This document shows, one piece after another, positions 34,777-44,086 of a stretch of DNA of 64,000 nt (positions are counted from its first letter, which is position 1; each line of letters starts with the position of its first letter). Source of the DNA: Roseivirga misakiensis. Its GTDB lineage: Bacteria; Bacteroidota; Bacteroidia; Cytophagales; Cyclobacteriaceae. The translations under genes were made by a program, and so were the position numbers. The stretch lies in the NCBI RefSeq assembly GCF_001747105.1, contig NZ_MDGQ01000003.1:930001-994000 (forward strand), given 5' to 3'. The notes below the pieces were generated by a model, which was given only the letters and a program-made list of their open reading frames with translations, did no database searches and was not told where the DNA came from.

Positions 34777-36429
34777 ATGAAAAGAGTCTGGTGGAAAGAG
34801 AGTATAGTCTATCAAATCTATCCTAGAAGTTTCAATGATGCTAACAATGATGGCATCGGTGACATACCGGGGATTATCGAAAAGCTAGATTACATTGCTT
34901 CTTTGGGCATAGATGTTATCTGGCTTTGCCCCGTTTATAAATCGCCAAACGACGACAATGGCTATGATATTTCGGACTATAGAAACATCATGGACGAGTT
35001 CGGTTCTATGGCCGACTTTGATCTGCTTTTGGAGGGCATCCATGAGCGAGGCATGAAGATTATCATGGATTTAGTGGTTAACCACAGTTCTGACGAACAC
35101 GCTTGGTTTGAAGCCTCAAAATCTTCAAAAGACAATCTATATCGTGATTACTATATCTGGAAACCCGGCAAAAATGGTGGTCCTCCAAACGACTGGGAAG
35201 CATTTTTTGGAGGTTCGGCGTGGCAATACGATGAAAAAACAGAGGAGTATTACTTACACCTTTTTACTACCAAACAGCCTGACCTTAATTGGGAGAATCC
35301 GAAAGTTCAGTCAGAGGTAAATGACATCGTAAAATATTGGTTCGATAAAGGGGTTGATGGTTTTAGAATGGACGTGATATCACTCATCTCCAAACGCCCT
35401 GAATACAGCGATATGATATCTCCTGTATTTGAGGAGACGATTGCTAAGCAATATGCCAATGGCCCAAGAGTACATGAGTTTTTGCGCAATTTGAATAAGG
35501 AAGTGCTGTCGAAATATGACATCATGACTGTTGGGGAAGGACCTGGAATTACATTGGAGCATGGGCTCGATTATGTGGGAGAAGATCGCGAAGAATTGAA
35601 TATGGTTTTCCACTTCGATCATATGTTTATGGATATGGGTGAAGGGGGAAAGTTCGATCCGATACCTTATTCTCTGGTTGAATTTAAGAATGTATTCAAC
35701 CAATGGGACGAAAAATTAGCGGGTAAAGGCTGGGGCAGTATATTCCTTGGCAATCATGATTTCCCAAGAATTGTTTCGCGTTTTGCTTCTGACCAAGAGC
35801 ACCGAATAAAAGCGGCAAAACTGCTGGCTTCTATGTTACTTTCCATGCGTGGCACGCCTTACATCTACCAAGGAGATGAGATCGGCATGACCAATGTAGC
35901 CTTTGAATCGCCGTCTGATTACAGAGATATAGAAACCCTTAATTATTTCAAATCGCTGGAAGCTGATAACAAAAACCCATTGGACTACATTCACAATGTT
36001 CATAAAATGGGAAGGGATAATGCCAGAACTCCGATGCAGTGGACGGATGGCAAAAATGCAGGTTTTTCTGAACAGACGCCATGGATTAATTTGAATCCGA
36101 ATTTCCCTGATATCAATGTTGAAGACCAAGAAAGGAATACGGAGTCGGTATTGAATTTTTACCGAAGAATGATTCAATTCAGAAAAGACAACCCAACTTT
36201 AGTTTATGGCGATTATGAGTCGATTGAGAATAATCATGAGCAAATCTACGCTTACCGAAGATGGGACGAGACTAATGAGTACTTAGTCGTGCTAAACTTT
36301 TCTGATCAGGAAGTAGATTTCAACCCGATCATTACTGGACTAGAACTATTGATTTACAATTATTCTGATGCTACAGAAGATCTGTTAATGCGACCTTGGG
36401 AAGCCAAAATATTTAGGGTAAACGACTAG
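34777..36429 (+). CDS. GH13 alpha-glucosidase (oligo-1,6-glucosidase-like)
   Basis: A 550-residue cytoplasmic enzyme. It opens with WWKESIVYQIYPRSF and has the calcium-type loop DANNDGIGD, conserved region MDLVVNHSSDEH, nucleophile region GFRMDVISLI, acid/base Glu in VGEGPG and NHDFPRIVSRF. Val directly after the nucleophilic Asp is the feature linked with activity on alpha-1,6 bonds in this group, whereas alpha-1,4/sucrose enzymes often have Ala or Thr. It probably releases glucose from isomaltose-type oligosaccharides or sucrose isomers. The gene forms an operon with amylosucrase (five-base gap); its end overlaps the convergent lipoprotein gene by four bases. Confidence 0.9.
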   Translation: MKRVWWKESIVYQIYPRSFNDANNDGIGDIPGIIEKLDYIASLGIDVIWLCPVYKSPNDDNGYDISDYRNIMDEFGSMADFDLLLEGIHERGMKIIMDLVVNHSSDEHAWFEASKSSKDNLYRDYYIWKPGKNGGPPNDWEAFFGGSAWQYDEKTEEYYLHLFTTKQPDLNWENPKVQSEVNDIVKYWFDKGVDGFRMDVISLISKRPEYSDMISPVFEETIAKQYANGPRVHEFLRNLNKEVLSKYDIMTVGEGPGITLEHGLDYVGEDREELNMVFHFDHMFMDMGEGGKFDPIPYSLVEFKNVFNQWDEKLAGKGWGSIFLGNHDFPRIVSRFASDQEHRIKAAKLLASMLLSMRGTPYIYQGDEIGMTNVAFESPSDYRDIETLNYFKSLEADNKNPLDYIHNVHKMGRDNARTPMQWTDGKNAGFSEQTPWINLNPNFPDINVEDQERNTESVLNFYRRMIQFRKDNPTLVYGDYESIENNHEQIYAYRRWDETNEYLVVLNFSDQEVDFNPIITGLELLIYNYSDATEDLLMRPWEAKIFRVND

Positions 36430-37595
36430 TTATCTTCTACTATTCTAATCTTTAAAAAAGTATAATAATCTCGTTCGTCCTGATATTCTCGACGAACCCA
36501 GATATACCCGTTTTTGTCTCCAAAATATCGGTAATCCGTTGTGCCTAAGTCCCAAGAAATGGGGCCTTTAAACCCTTCTCTGTCAAAAAGCAAGAATTCA
36601 GACTTTATGTATTTCTTCTCTAATTGCTTGAGCTCAGGAGATTCGTACCAACGAGGTAATTTCCTCAGGGCTTTAAATTCAGGTTCAGGTATCAGACCTT
36701 GATACTTCACTATGAACCGATCTCCAAGACTGTAAACATTTGATATAACCTTCAACTTATTCGGTGCCTCTTTAGCGTCAAAAGGAACTGGTTCGATAAT
36801 AGGCCAATACGCTTCTGGCAACGTTAAGGTGGCCATTATACTATCACGTTCCGCGTCCATAATGTAGATGTTTTTGTCTGCTTCATAGCCTATCACAAAC
36901 TCGCTACCATCCAAATGATCTATGGTAGGAAAACCATTGCCTAAGTATTCTCCACCTGTTCTATAAATACTTTCTTCGGGCTTGCCAAAAATGGGTTGTG
37001 TGGACTGTGAACCGAAGTCTAACTTAAAAACTATTTGAGCACTGTCATGATATTCTTGGTTACGGCTAACCTGGCCAAAAGCAATAGGCATTAAAGAAAC
37101 AACACCTAATTTATCCCCTGAAGAGTAAGTCAAAATACGTCTTGGATTGTAGTTTAATGTAAGCTGACCTCCAGTTTCAACAGGATGTGCAATTCTTTGA
37201 ACACGTTTACCAGCTGGGGAATAACGGTAAGTATGGGTCCAGCCATAGCCAACAATTTCATCTTGGCCATAAAAACTCCAACCAGAGCTTCCATTTCCTA
37301 TGTAATTAGGGCCTTCGACAAAGGGATTAAAACTCACTTTTACTTCTCCTTCCCTATCTACCACAAGCATATCGCCTTGCTGCTCATCCATCAATAACAG
37401 GGTCTCATTATTGGCATTATACGCTTGCATAGAAACAACTGAAAGTCTTTGAACAACCACAGAATCAGCTATTTCAGCTTTATAATTGGAGATTGCCTCG
37501 CCATTGTTATTAGCCTCTTCAGTAGAACTGCTGCAGCCATAAAATAGGGCGACGATTAACACCAAAATCGAGAATTGATAAATCGGTTTGTGCAT
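36426..37595 (-). CDS. lipoprotein of unknown function, probable beta-propeller (DUF4221-like?)
   Basis: A 389-residue protein with lipobox LFYGC (Cys21) and a Ser/Glu/Asn-rich linker. The rest has repeated short strands (LLLMDEQQGDMLVVDREGEV; HTYRYSPAGKRVQRI; NIYIMDAERDSIMATL) like the blades of six-bladed propeller proteins. It may belong to DUF4221, which I cannot confirm. It lies on the opposite strand between the alpha-glucosidase and glucokinase genes, so it interrupts the sugar locus and is probably expressed separately from a short divergent region shared with the glucokinase gene. Confidence 0.8.
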   Translation of the reverse strand: MHKPIYQFSILVLIVALFYGCSSSTEEANNNGEAISNYKAEIADSVVVQRLSVVSMQAYNANNETLLLMDEQQGDMLVVDREGEVKVSFNPFVEGPNYIGNGSSGWSFYGQDEIVGYGWTHTYRYSPAGKRVQRIAHPVETGGQLTLNYNPRRILTYSSGDKLGVVSLMPIAFGQVSRNQEYHDSAQIVFKLDFGSQSTQPIFGKPEESIYRTGGEYLGNGFPTIDHLDGSEFVIGYEADKNIYIMDAERDSIMATLTLPEAYWPIIEPVPFDAKEAPNKLKVISNVYSLGDRFIVKYQGLIPEPEFKALRKLPRWYESPELKQLEKKYIKSEFLLFDREGFKGPISWDLGTTDYRYFGDKNGYIWVRREYQDERDYYTFLKIRIVEDN

Positions 37596-37641
37596 TGCTT
37601 ATCTATTTATAAATTATGAGAAGTTAAAAAGAATTATAGCG

Positions 37642-38553
37642 ATGTCAGAGCAGCTTTGGGGAATTGATTTGGGCGGTACCAAAATAGAGGGAATTGTGAT
37701 GAAATCTCCCACAGAACCAGAAGTCTTGATCCGAAAACGTATAGATACGGAATCCGATCAGGGTTATGAGCATGTGCTGAACAGAATTAAGAACCTCATC
37801 GACGATATGGCTGAATCGGTTGGTAGCCACCCAATCAAGCTTGGCATTGGTACACCAGGGGCAATCGATCCGCCTACTGGATTGTTGAAAAACAGCAACT
37901 CACAATCCATCAATAAGATGCCTTTCCAAAAAGATTTGCAAGCTCTTTTAGGCATACCCGTCATTACGGCTAATGATGCTAACTGCTTTGCTTTAGCCGA
38001 AACCAAAATGGGGGTAGTTCCAGAAGTAGACCCAGAGGCAAAAGTGGTCTTCGGTGTCATTATGGGTACGGGCTGCGGTGGTGGTTTAGTGGTAAATGGA
38101 CAGGTGATCAACGGAAAACAGGGTATCGGCGGCGAATGGGGTCATAATTTCTTAGACAGCTCCGGTGGTGACTGCTACTGTGGTAAATCTGGCTGCACAG
38201 AAAAAATTATCTCAGGCACTGGCTTGGAAAATTATTATGAGGAAATCACGGGTGTTAGAAAGCGTCTAAAGGAAATTATTCCTGATGCCAGATCTGGAAA
38301 AGACCCCAATGCTGTGAAAACCCTCGATCGTTTGATTCATTTCTTTGGTTTAGGGATATCTACGGTGATTAATATTGTTGACCCAGACGTGATCGTACTC
38401 GGTGGTGGTGTTGGAAATATAGAGGAACTCTATACTGAAGGGATTAAATCTGCTCAAAAACACGTTTTCAACCCAAGGTTAGACACAAAAATCGTAAGAC
38501 CAAAACTCGGCGATAGCGCTGGTGTTTTTGGTGCAGCCTTCCTTACAGTTTAA
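37642..38553 (+). CDS. ROK-family glucokinase
   Basis: A 303-residue ROK kinase. The N-terminal phosphate motif WGIDLGGTKIEG starts at residue 6. The catalytic Asp112 lies in TANDANCFA, and the zinc site is His168 with Cys178, Cys180 and Cys185 (GDCYCGKSGCTE). It lacks the N-terminal helix-turn-helix of ROK repressors, so it is an enzyme: ATP-dependent phosphorylation of glucose or a related hexose. The frame opens at a TTG (37588), but the ATG at 37642 sits directly before the conserved motif. It would phosphorylate glucose released by the two GH13 enzymes encoded upstream. Confidence 0.92.
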   Translation: MSEQLWGIDLGGTKIEGIVMKSPTEPEVLIRKRIDTESDQGYEHVLNRIKNLIDDMAESVGSHPIKLGIGTPGAIDPPTGLLKNSNSQSINKMPFQKDLQALLGIPVITANDANCFALAETKMGVVPEVDPEAKVVFGVIMGTGCGGGLVVNGQVINGKQGIGGEWGHNFLDSSGGDCYCGKSGCTEKIISGTGLENYYEEITGVRKRLKEIIPDARSGKDPNAVKTLDRLIHFFGLGISTVINIVDPDVIVLGGGVGNIEELYTEGIKSAQKHVFNPRLDTKIVRPKLGDSAGVFGAAFLTV

Positions 38554-38706
38554 TCGGGCACTTATCCATTACCTTTTAAGAGAAGGATTGGCACGCCGAT
38601 GAATTCTTCGAATAACCTTTTTCCAGAAAGTTGAGGTTAAAATCTATCGTTGGCTATTTTAATTAGTATTAAGCTATTATTTTTAGTTTACTAAATATTA
38701 TAGCAA

Positions 38707-39756
38707 TTGTTTAAAGGAAGAGGTGCCCAAATTCAAGTAAAAAACAAGTTCTTAGCGCATGAATACGTTCAAGAACACATAGAAGGTATCGATGAATTTG
38801 ATGAAGCAGCACCAGGCACGAAATACATCAAAATCTTTCCTAAAACTATCGTCAATAAAGTAGAAAGCCCTGATGTAGGCATGGACTATTCCTTAAATCC
38901 TTATCAAGGTTGCGAGCATGGATGTATTTACTGTTACGCTAGAAATTCGCATGAATATTGGGGCTACAATGCTGGTTTGGACTTTGAGCGAGTAATTCTT
39001 TACAAGCCAAATGCCGCTCAATTACTTGAAAAACACTTTCAAAACCCGAGGTGGAATCCCAGAACCATTGTGCTTTCTGGAAATACAGATTGCTACCAAC
39101 CCATTGAAAGAAAGCTTAAAATCACACGGAGTTTATTAGAAGTCTTTTTAAAGTACAAGCACCCGGTAGGGCTCATTACAAAGAATGTGATCATTACCAG
39201 AGACATCGACCTGCTGGGGCCACTGGCTGACTTAAATTTAGTCGGGCTACATTTTTCACTTACCTCATTAGATGAAAAAGTTCGACGGAAGCTTGAGCCC
39301 AGAACGGCTACAGCCAAGCAGAAATTAAAAACAATTGAAAAGTTGAGTCAACGCGGTATTCCTGTGAGTATAATGATTGGGCCCGTAATACCAGGTCTCA
39401 ATGATCATGAAATTCCAGCACTCATAAAGGCCGCGGCAAATGCTGGCGCAAGAGGCGCTGGTTTTACCATGGTAAGACTGAATGGTCAAATTGGGGAAGT
39501 ATTCGAGAATTGGGTGCAGCAAGCCTTTCCTGATAGGGCTGAAAAAATTCTAAGTCAAATAAAGGGTGCTCATGGCGGTAAATTAAACGACAGTCGATTT
39601 GGTAAACGCATGCGGGGTGACGGCAGGATTGTGCAGTCGATTCACCGAATGTTTGAACTTAGCAAAGCCAAATGTTTTACGGGGATTCCCCACCGACCTC
39701 CGCTAAGAACCGATCTCTTTGTCAAAACCAACAAAGGCCAAATGGGGCTGTTTTAG
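38707..39756 (+). CDS. radical SAM protein, PA0069/SPL-like family, TTG start
   Basis: A 349-residue protein with Cys69-x3-Cys73-x2-Cys76 (GCEHGCIYCYARN), the iron-sulphur motif of radical SAM enzymes, and the downstream YWGYNAGLDFE and SGNTDCYQPIE typical of the PA0069 family. The function of that family is not established. An in-frame TAG lies at 38701 and the conserved N-terminus KGRGAQ begins at the second codon after TTG 38707, so TTG is very likely the true start; the next ATG would delete about 58 residues. It ends 3 bases from the convergent glycyl-tRNA synthetase gene. Confidence 0.9.
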   Translation: MFKGRGAQIQVKNKFLAHEYVQEHIEGIDEFDEAAPGTKYIKIFPKTIVNKVESPDVGMDYSLNPYQGCEHGCIYCYARNSHEYWGYNAGLDFERVILYKPNAAQLLEKHFQNPRWNPRTIVLSGNTDCYQPIERKLKITRSLLEVFLKYKHPVGLITKNVIITRDIDLLGPLADLNLVGLHFSLTSLDEKVRRKLEPRTATAKQKLKTIEKLSQRGIPVSIMIGPVIPGLNDHEIPALIKAAANAGARGAGFTMVRLNGQIGEVFENWVQQAFPDRAEKILSQIKGAHGGKLNDSRFGKRMRGDGRIVQSIHRMFELSKAKCFTGIPHRPPLRTDLFVKTNKGQMGLF

Positions 39757-39759
39757 CCC

Positions 39760-41310
39760 TTAGAGCTTCCTTAAAAGCGACTCCATAGAAGTCGTTTCTT
39801 TCAGTTTGCCCTTGACTTCGTCTATCGAAACTCTGATTTGCGAAAGATCATCTCTATCACGAATGGTTACCGTATTATCTTCCAAAGTTTGGTGATCTAC
39901 CGTTATACAATACGGTGTTCCGATTGCGTCTTGTCTTCTATAACGCTTACCAATGGCATCTTTCTCGTCGTACTGACAGTTGAAATCAAACTGAAGTTCG
40001 GTCAAGATTTCACGAGCTTTCGCTGGCAAGCCAGACTCAACTTTCTTCAATAAAGGAAGTACTGCTACATGATATGGTGCCAATGGCGCCGGTAATTTCA
40101 GTACGGTTCTTTCACTTCCGTCCTCTAGCGTTTCCTCCGTATAAGCACTTGATAAAACGGCTAAGAACATACGATCTAAACCAAGCGAAGTCTCTACCAC
40201 ATAAGGCACATAAGCCTTATTTTCTACCGTATCAAAGAACTGTAGCTTCTTGCCTGAGTGTTCCTCATGTGCTTTTAAGTCAAAATCCGTTCTCGAATGA
40301 ATTCCTTCTAGCTCTTTAAAACCCATTGGGAAATTAAACTGAATATCGGCGGCGGCATTGGCGTAGTGTGCCAAATTCAAGTGATCGTGGAAACGGTAAT
40401 TATCCTCACCTAAGCCCAGTGATTTGTGCCATGCTATACGCTTTGCTTTCCAGGTTTGGTACCATTCTATTTCCTCTCCTGGCTTCACGAAGTATTGCAT
40501 CTCCATTTGTTCAAATTCACGCATTCGGAAAATGAACTGTCGGGCGATAATTTCATTTCTGAAGGCTTTTCCAATTTGGGCTATGCCAAAAGGAATCTTC
40601 ATCCGACCAGTTTTCTGCACATTTAAGAAATTGACAAATATGCCTTGTGCCGTTTCAGGTCTTAGGTAAATCTTGTTGGCGTCTTCGGCAACAGAACCCA
40701 TTTCGGTAGAAAACATTAGGTTAAACTGACGCACATCGGTCCAGTTTTTAGACCCAGAAACGGGATCGGCGATGCCTAACTCCTCAATCAGTGCTTTGAT
40801 ATCGGCTAAATCACCATTCTCGAGACCATTACCTAGCCTTTCGTTGATGCTATCGATTTTCGATTGGTTTCTCAGAACATTTGGATTTGTAGCTAAGAAC
40901 TGCTCTTTGTCAAACGCGTCACCAAATCGCTTTTCGGCCTTGGTTACTTCCTTTTGAATTTTTGCCTCTACTTTAGCGATGTATTCTTCAATCAGAACAT
41001 CGGCTCTATATCTCTTTTTAGAATCCTTATTATCGATCATCGGATCGTTAAAGGCATCCACATGGCCAGAAGCTTTCCAAGTAGTAGGGTGCATGAAAAT
41101 AGAGGCGTCAATACCCACAATGTTTTCGTGCATTTGCACCATTGCTTTCCACCAATATTGCTTAATACTGTTCTTAAGTTCTACACCGTTTTGCCCATAG
41201 TCATACGCAGCCCCAAGGCCATCATATATTTCACTAGACGGAAATATAAAGCCGTATTCCTTTGCGTGACTCGCGATTTTTTTGAGCAAATTATCTTCAT
41301 TCTGTGCCAT
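39760..41310 (-). CDS. glyQS: glycyl-tRNA synthetase, dimeric (eukaryote/archaea-like) type
   Basis: A 516-residue class II synthetase that charges tRNA-Gly. The N-terminal YGFIFPSSEIYDGL and AAYDYGQNGVELKN, motif 2 region RNEIIARQFIFRMREFEQME, LRPETAQGIFVNF and FHDHLNLAHYANAA are characteristic of the alpha2 type, unlike the alpha2beta2 type. A C-terminal anticodon-binding domain occupies about residues 390-500. The length fits the family. A perfect -7 box ends five bases before the ATG, so the message is probably leaderless. Confidence 0.95.
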   Translation of the reverse strand: MAQNEDNLLKKIASHAKEYGFIFPSSEIYDGLGAAYDYGQNGVELKNSIKQYWWKAMVQMHENIVGIDASIFMHPTTWKASGHVDAFNDPMIDNKDSKKRYRADVLIEEYIAKVEAKIQKEVTKAEKRFGDAFDKEQFLATNPNVLRNQSKIDSINERLGNGLENGDLADIKALIEELGIADPVSGSKNWTDVRQFNLMFSTEMGSVAEDANKIYLRPETAQGIFVNFLNVQKTGRMKIPFGIAQIGKAFRNEIIARQFIFRMREFEQMEMQYFVKPGEEIEWYQTWKAKRIAWHKSLGLGEDNYRFHDHLNLAHYANAAADIQFNFPMGFKELEGIHSRTDFDLKAHEEHSGKKLQFFDTVENKAYVPYVVETSLGLDRMFLAVLSSAYTEETLEDGSERTVLKLPAPLAPYHVAVLPLLKKVESGLPAKAREILTELQFDFNCQYDEKDAIGKRYRRQDAIGTPYCITVDHQTLEDNTVTIRDRDDLSQIRVSIDEVKGKLKETTSMESLLRKL

Positions 41311-41314
41311 GCCG

Positions 41315-41322
41315 CAAAGATA
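41315..41322 (-). promoter_or_regulatory. -7 promoter box of glyQS, suggesting a leaderless transcript
   Basis: On the minus strand this reads TATCTTTG, a perfect TAnnTTTG, preceded by a TTG about 22 bases upstream. Only four bases separate it from the ATG at 41310, so transcription would start at or next to the start codon. Confidence 0.7.
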
Positions 41323-41433
41323 TGCAAAAGGGGGGCAACTAAAACAAGGCGGATAGAAAAAAGGAAAACTGGCCTAGCCGCTCCGCACAAGTAATATCTC
41401 GGTTAAAAAAACAGCTCTATTCAGGTATTTGGG

Positions 41434-41441
41434 TATCTTTA
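41434..41441 (+). promoter_or_regulatory. -7-like box before the DUF2911 gene
   Basis: TATCTTTA differs in one base from TAnnTTTG and ends six bases before the ATG at 41448. If used, the transcript would again have almost no leader. Confidence 0.45.
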
Positions 41442-41447
41442 CAAGCG

Positions 41448-41990
41448 ATGTCTAGGCGGTTAACAGTCATTTTTGGAAGTATAATTGTCATTTTGTTGGC
41501 CATCATTGCCATACAACAATATCAGTTATATCAGACTAAACAATATAGCCCAGAGTCCACATCTCAGTTTACCAATAGCGAGGTAAACATTCGGGTAACT
41601 TATAGTAGACCTTCCAAAAACGGGAGAGTGATTTTTGGTGATTTAGTCCCTTTCGGAAAATGGTGGAGAACTGGTGCCAACGAAACGACAGAAATAGAGC
41701 TTTCAAAAGATATTTTGTTCTCCAATAATCAGTTATTACCAGCTGGTAATTACTCCTTGGTGACCATCCCAAATAAAGAGGAATGGACGGTCATCTTTAA
41801 CACTGAAATCCCAGATTGGGGTACGGATTATTATCCCGAATTTGATGTAGCCAGAGTCCCCGGGAAAGTAGAGAATTTACCCGATGTAGTTGAGTTATTT
41901 ACTATCGACTTTACTGAGAATAACGGTACTCCTGTGCTGATTTTTGCTTGGGACGACACCAAAGTGACTGTACCTTTCACAGTTCAGTAA
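41448..41990 (+). CDS. DUF2911 domain membrane-anchored protein
   Basis: A 180-residue protein with an N-terminal membrane anchor (residues 6-24) and a beta-rich DUF2911 domain: VNIRVTYSRPSKNGRVIFGDLVPFGKWWR is split across its first strands, then GANETTEIELSKD and AGNYSLVTIPN. The family is widespread in Bacteroidota and is exported, but its biochemical role is unknown. It is divergent from glyQS across a 137-base region and is probably a single-gene unit. Confidence 0.88.
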   Translation: MSRRLTVIFGSIIVILLAIIAIQQYQLYQTKQYSPESTSQFTNSEVNIRVTYSRPSKNGRVIFGDLVPFGKWWRTGANETTEIELSKDILFSNNQLLPAGNYSLVTIPNKEEWTVIFNTEIPDWGTDYYPEFDVARVPGKVENLPDVVELFTIDFTENNGTPVLIFAWDDTKVTVPFTVQ

Positions 41991-42088
41991 TTCCATCTTT
42001 CAGGCTTTCTAACCAATAAAATTTTTGGTGGCTCATTAAACCTTTTGATTTTCAGTACATCCAAACTGCACATTAAAAGAAAAAAATC

Positions 42089-42610
42089 ATGAGGTCATTT
42101 ATTAAATTATTTTTTATAGCTGCTGCGGTTTTTTCCAGCAGCCAACTCCTAGCTCAGGACAAGAATAAAACGCTACTCCAAACCGAACGCATGGCGAAGG
42201 CGCTTGAGCTTACAGACAAGCAAAAGGCGGCCCTAGATAAAGAACTAAAAGCGGCAAAAGAGGAACGCCAAGTGGCCATGGAAAAAGCGAAGGCAATCCG
42301 AGAAGAAATGAGGCGAGATGCTTTTGTAGCGAGAGAGGCTCGCGAAGCAAAATTGAAGGACATTCTTACGGAGGAGCAATGGGCTAAATACGAAAGCGCC
42401 AAAAAGAGAGGCAGAGGGGCCATGCTTAACAGGGCTAAAAGAGGTCAAGATTCACGACAAGGAGGACGTTTTCAGAGAAGAGGCCAAATCAGAGAAGATG
42501 GAAGAAGACCGATGAGAGATACGCTTAGAAGAAGAGTAGTCAAAAGAAGGGTAGAGATGCTTAAAGAGAAAAAAGAAACCGAGGAGAAAGAAAATGGTGG
42601 TGGAAACTAG
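42089..42610 (+). CDS. exported charged helical protein (Spy/LTXXQ-like?)
   Basis: A 173-residue protein with a signal peptide (AVFSSSQLLAQ, cut near residue 22). It is followed by a highly charged helical region including LELTDKQKAALDKELKAAKE and ILTEEQWAKYES, the pattern of Spy/CpxP-like and other heavy-metal- or stress-related periplasmic proteins. The C-terminal third is Arg/Gly/Lys-rich, low in complexity and very basic. The assignment to the Spy fold is tentative. A terminator lies 19 bases after the stop. Confidence 0.8.
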   Translation: MRSFIKLFFIAAAVFSSSQLLAQDKNKTLLQTERMAKALELTDKQKAALDKELKAAKEERQVAMEKAKAIREEMRRDAFVAREAREAKLKDILTEEQWAKYESAKKRGRGAMLNRAKRGQDSRQGGRFQRRGQIREDGRRPMRDTLRRRVVKRRVEMLKEKKETEEKENGGGN

Positions 42611-42628
42611 TTTCCACTAATTCTGAGC

Positions 42629-42659
42629 AAAAAGGGGCTTTGGGAATGGCCCCTTTTTT
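42629..42659. terminator. bidirectional rho-independent terminator
   Basis: GGGGC (42634-42638) pairs with GCCCC (42649-42653), extended by five A and six T on either side. It serves both the exported helical protein and the convergent amidohydrolase gene, whose stop lies in its 3' edge. Confidence 0.85.
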
Positions 42660-44016
42660 ATTTCCAATCCGTTTCACTTTTTGGGCCCATTTTTCCTTCC
42701 ACACTTTTTAAAAGGGCTTTTGCATCATAAACCTTACCTCCTTTTATCACCACACTCACATTTCTGGTGTTAGTAATCTCTTCCAAAGGATTACCAGTAA
42801 TAATAAAGGCATCGGCCAGTTTACTCACAGAAATACTACCCAAAATATCACTCTTTCTAAGGGCAGTAGCCCCGTTAATGGTCGCGATTTTCAATACATC
42901 GGCATTTGGAATTCCAATAGAAACCAAAGCTTCCATTTCTCTATGGGCACTAAACCCAGGTATAAACTCTCCAACGGATGGATGATCTGTCCCTAGCGTA
43001 ATTTTTCCTCCTTTGTCGAAATATCTTTTGATCGTTACTTTTTTCACGTCAAATATTTTCTGGAACATGCCCAATTCTTGACGCGTTTCTTTCGTGATTT
43101 CAAAGGCATAAGGAGTTAAATACTTGCGCTCATCGTGCCAATAGTCATAAAAACTTTCCCTATGCCCGTAGTAGCCATATGCAGTCAAGGTGGCATCGAA
43201 AAAGACCCCGTTTTGAATGAAATGATCGATTTGTTTATCGATTGCTGGGTCGCTGGTATCCAAGTTTTGTAGTGTGGCGTAAGCCGATTGTGTGTTGGGC
43301 AGTGCATCGCCACCTAAAAAGTGCTCAATCCGATCGATACCCATGGTAATAGCATCACGTGGGTTGACGGTATTTCGAAAACCTGAACCCAAATGCCCCG
43401 TTACGGGTAGGCCATGCATGTGCGCTCTTTCAATTAAAGCTTTCAGTAGTACTGGAGAAATTCCCTTTGCCTTGAAACCCGCTACGCCTAACTCGGCCCA
43501 TTTATCTACTTTATCGTAAATATCCTGTATGGTAGTCCCTCGATTCCAAGCAGGAAATGCTGTGCCGAAATATGGGCCAGAACTATGGATTCGAGCACCA
43601 ACTTTTTCACCACGATCGATCTTTCTTCTCGCCTCAAGCATCACCTCTGGTTGGATTTCTCCGCCGGGAAAAGTAGATGTCACACCATTGGCAAGAAAAA
43701 TTACCGGGTTCGCTTCAACTTCATCTCTACGAACACCATCAAAAGTTACACGGTAGTGAGCATGTAAGTCGAAAATACCAGGTAGCAAATATTGATCATC
43801 GCTCAGCGTAACGACTTCATATTCTTCTGTATTATCCAGTCTTTGATTTACTGAAACAAACTTTCCACTTCGAATCACAATGCCATTATTCTCAATCATG
43901 GCGCCGGTTTCTGTATCGAAGTAGTGCCCTCCTTTAATGTAAAGGTTTTGCGCCATGAGCGAAGACCCGATCAGGCAAAACAAAAGGCTAAAAATGAACG
44001 ATAAAGGTGTTTTCAT
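42658..44016 (-). CDS. exported metal-dependent amidohydrolase
   Basis: A 452-residue protein with a signal peptide (SSLMAQ). The TIM-barrel amidohydrolase metal ligands are visible: His85 and His87 in FDLHAHYRV, a His in VTGHLGSG, a second in RIEHFLGG and the Asp in LGTDHPSVG. It resembles imidazolonepropionase-like hydrolases of the secreted type, which can act on cyclic amides or dipeptides; the substrate is not predictable. The small N- and C-terminal beta sandwich (LYIKGGHYFDTETGAMIE; VVIKGGKVYD) completes the fold. Confidence 0.9.
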   Translation of the reverse strand: MKTPLSFIFSLLFCLIGSSLMAQNLYIKGGHYFDTETGAMIENNGIVIRSGKFVSVNQRLDNTEEYEVVTLSDDQYLLPGIFDLHAHYRVTFDGVRRDEVEANPVIFLANGVTSTFPGGEIQPEVMLEARRKIDRGEKVGARIHSSGPYFGTAFPAWNRGTTIQDIYDKVDKWAELGVAGFKAKGISPVLLKALIERAHMHGLPVTGHLGSGFRNTVNPRDAITMGIDRIEHFLGGDALPNTQSAYATLQNLDTSDPAIDKQIDHFIQNGVFFDATLTAYGYYGHRESFYDYWHDERKYLTPYAFEITKETRQELGMFQKIFDVKKVTIKRYFDKGGKITLGTDHPSVGEFIPGFSAHREMEALVSIGIPNADVLKIATINGATALRKSDILGSISVSKLADAFIITGNPLEEITNTRNVSVVIKGGKVYDAKALLKSVEGKMGPKSETDWK

Positions 44017-44086
44017 GCGCTTAAGGTTTACCGAAAGTTACTAAACTTGGAAAGAAGTAGTATACGGTTTGTTTGACAGCCCTTAC

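Noticed and set aside
40954-41394. 146-residue frame antisense to glyQS
   Set aside because: It is the shadow of the conserved glycyl-tRNA synthetase frame and shows no protein-family features.
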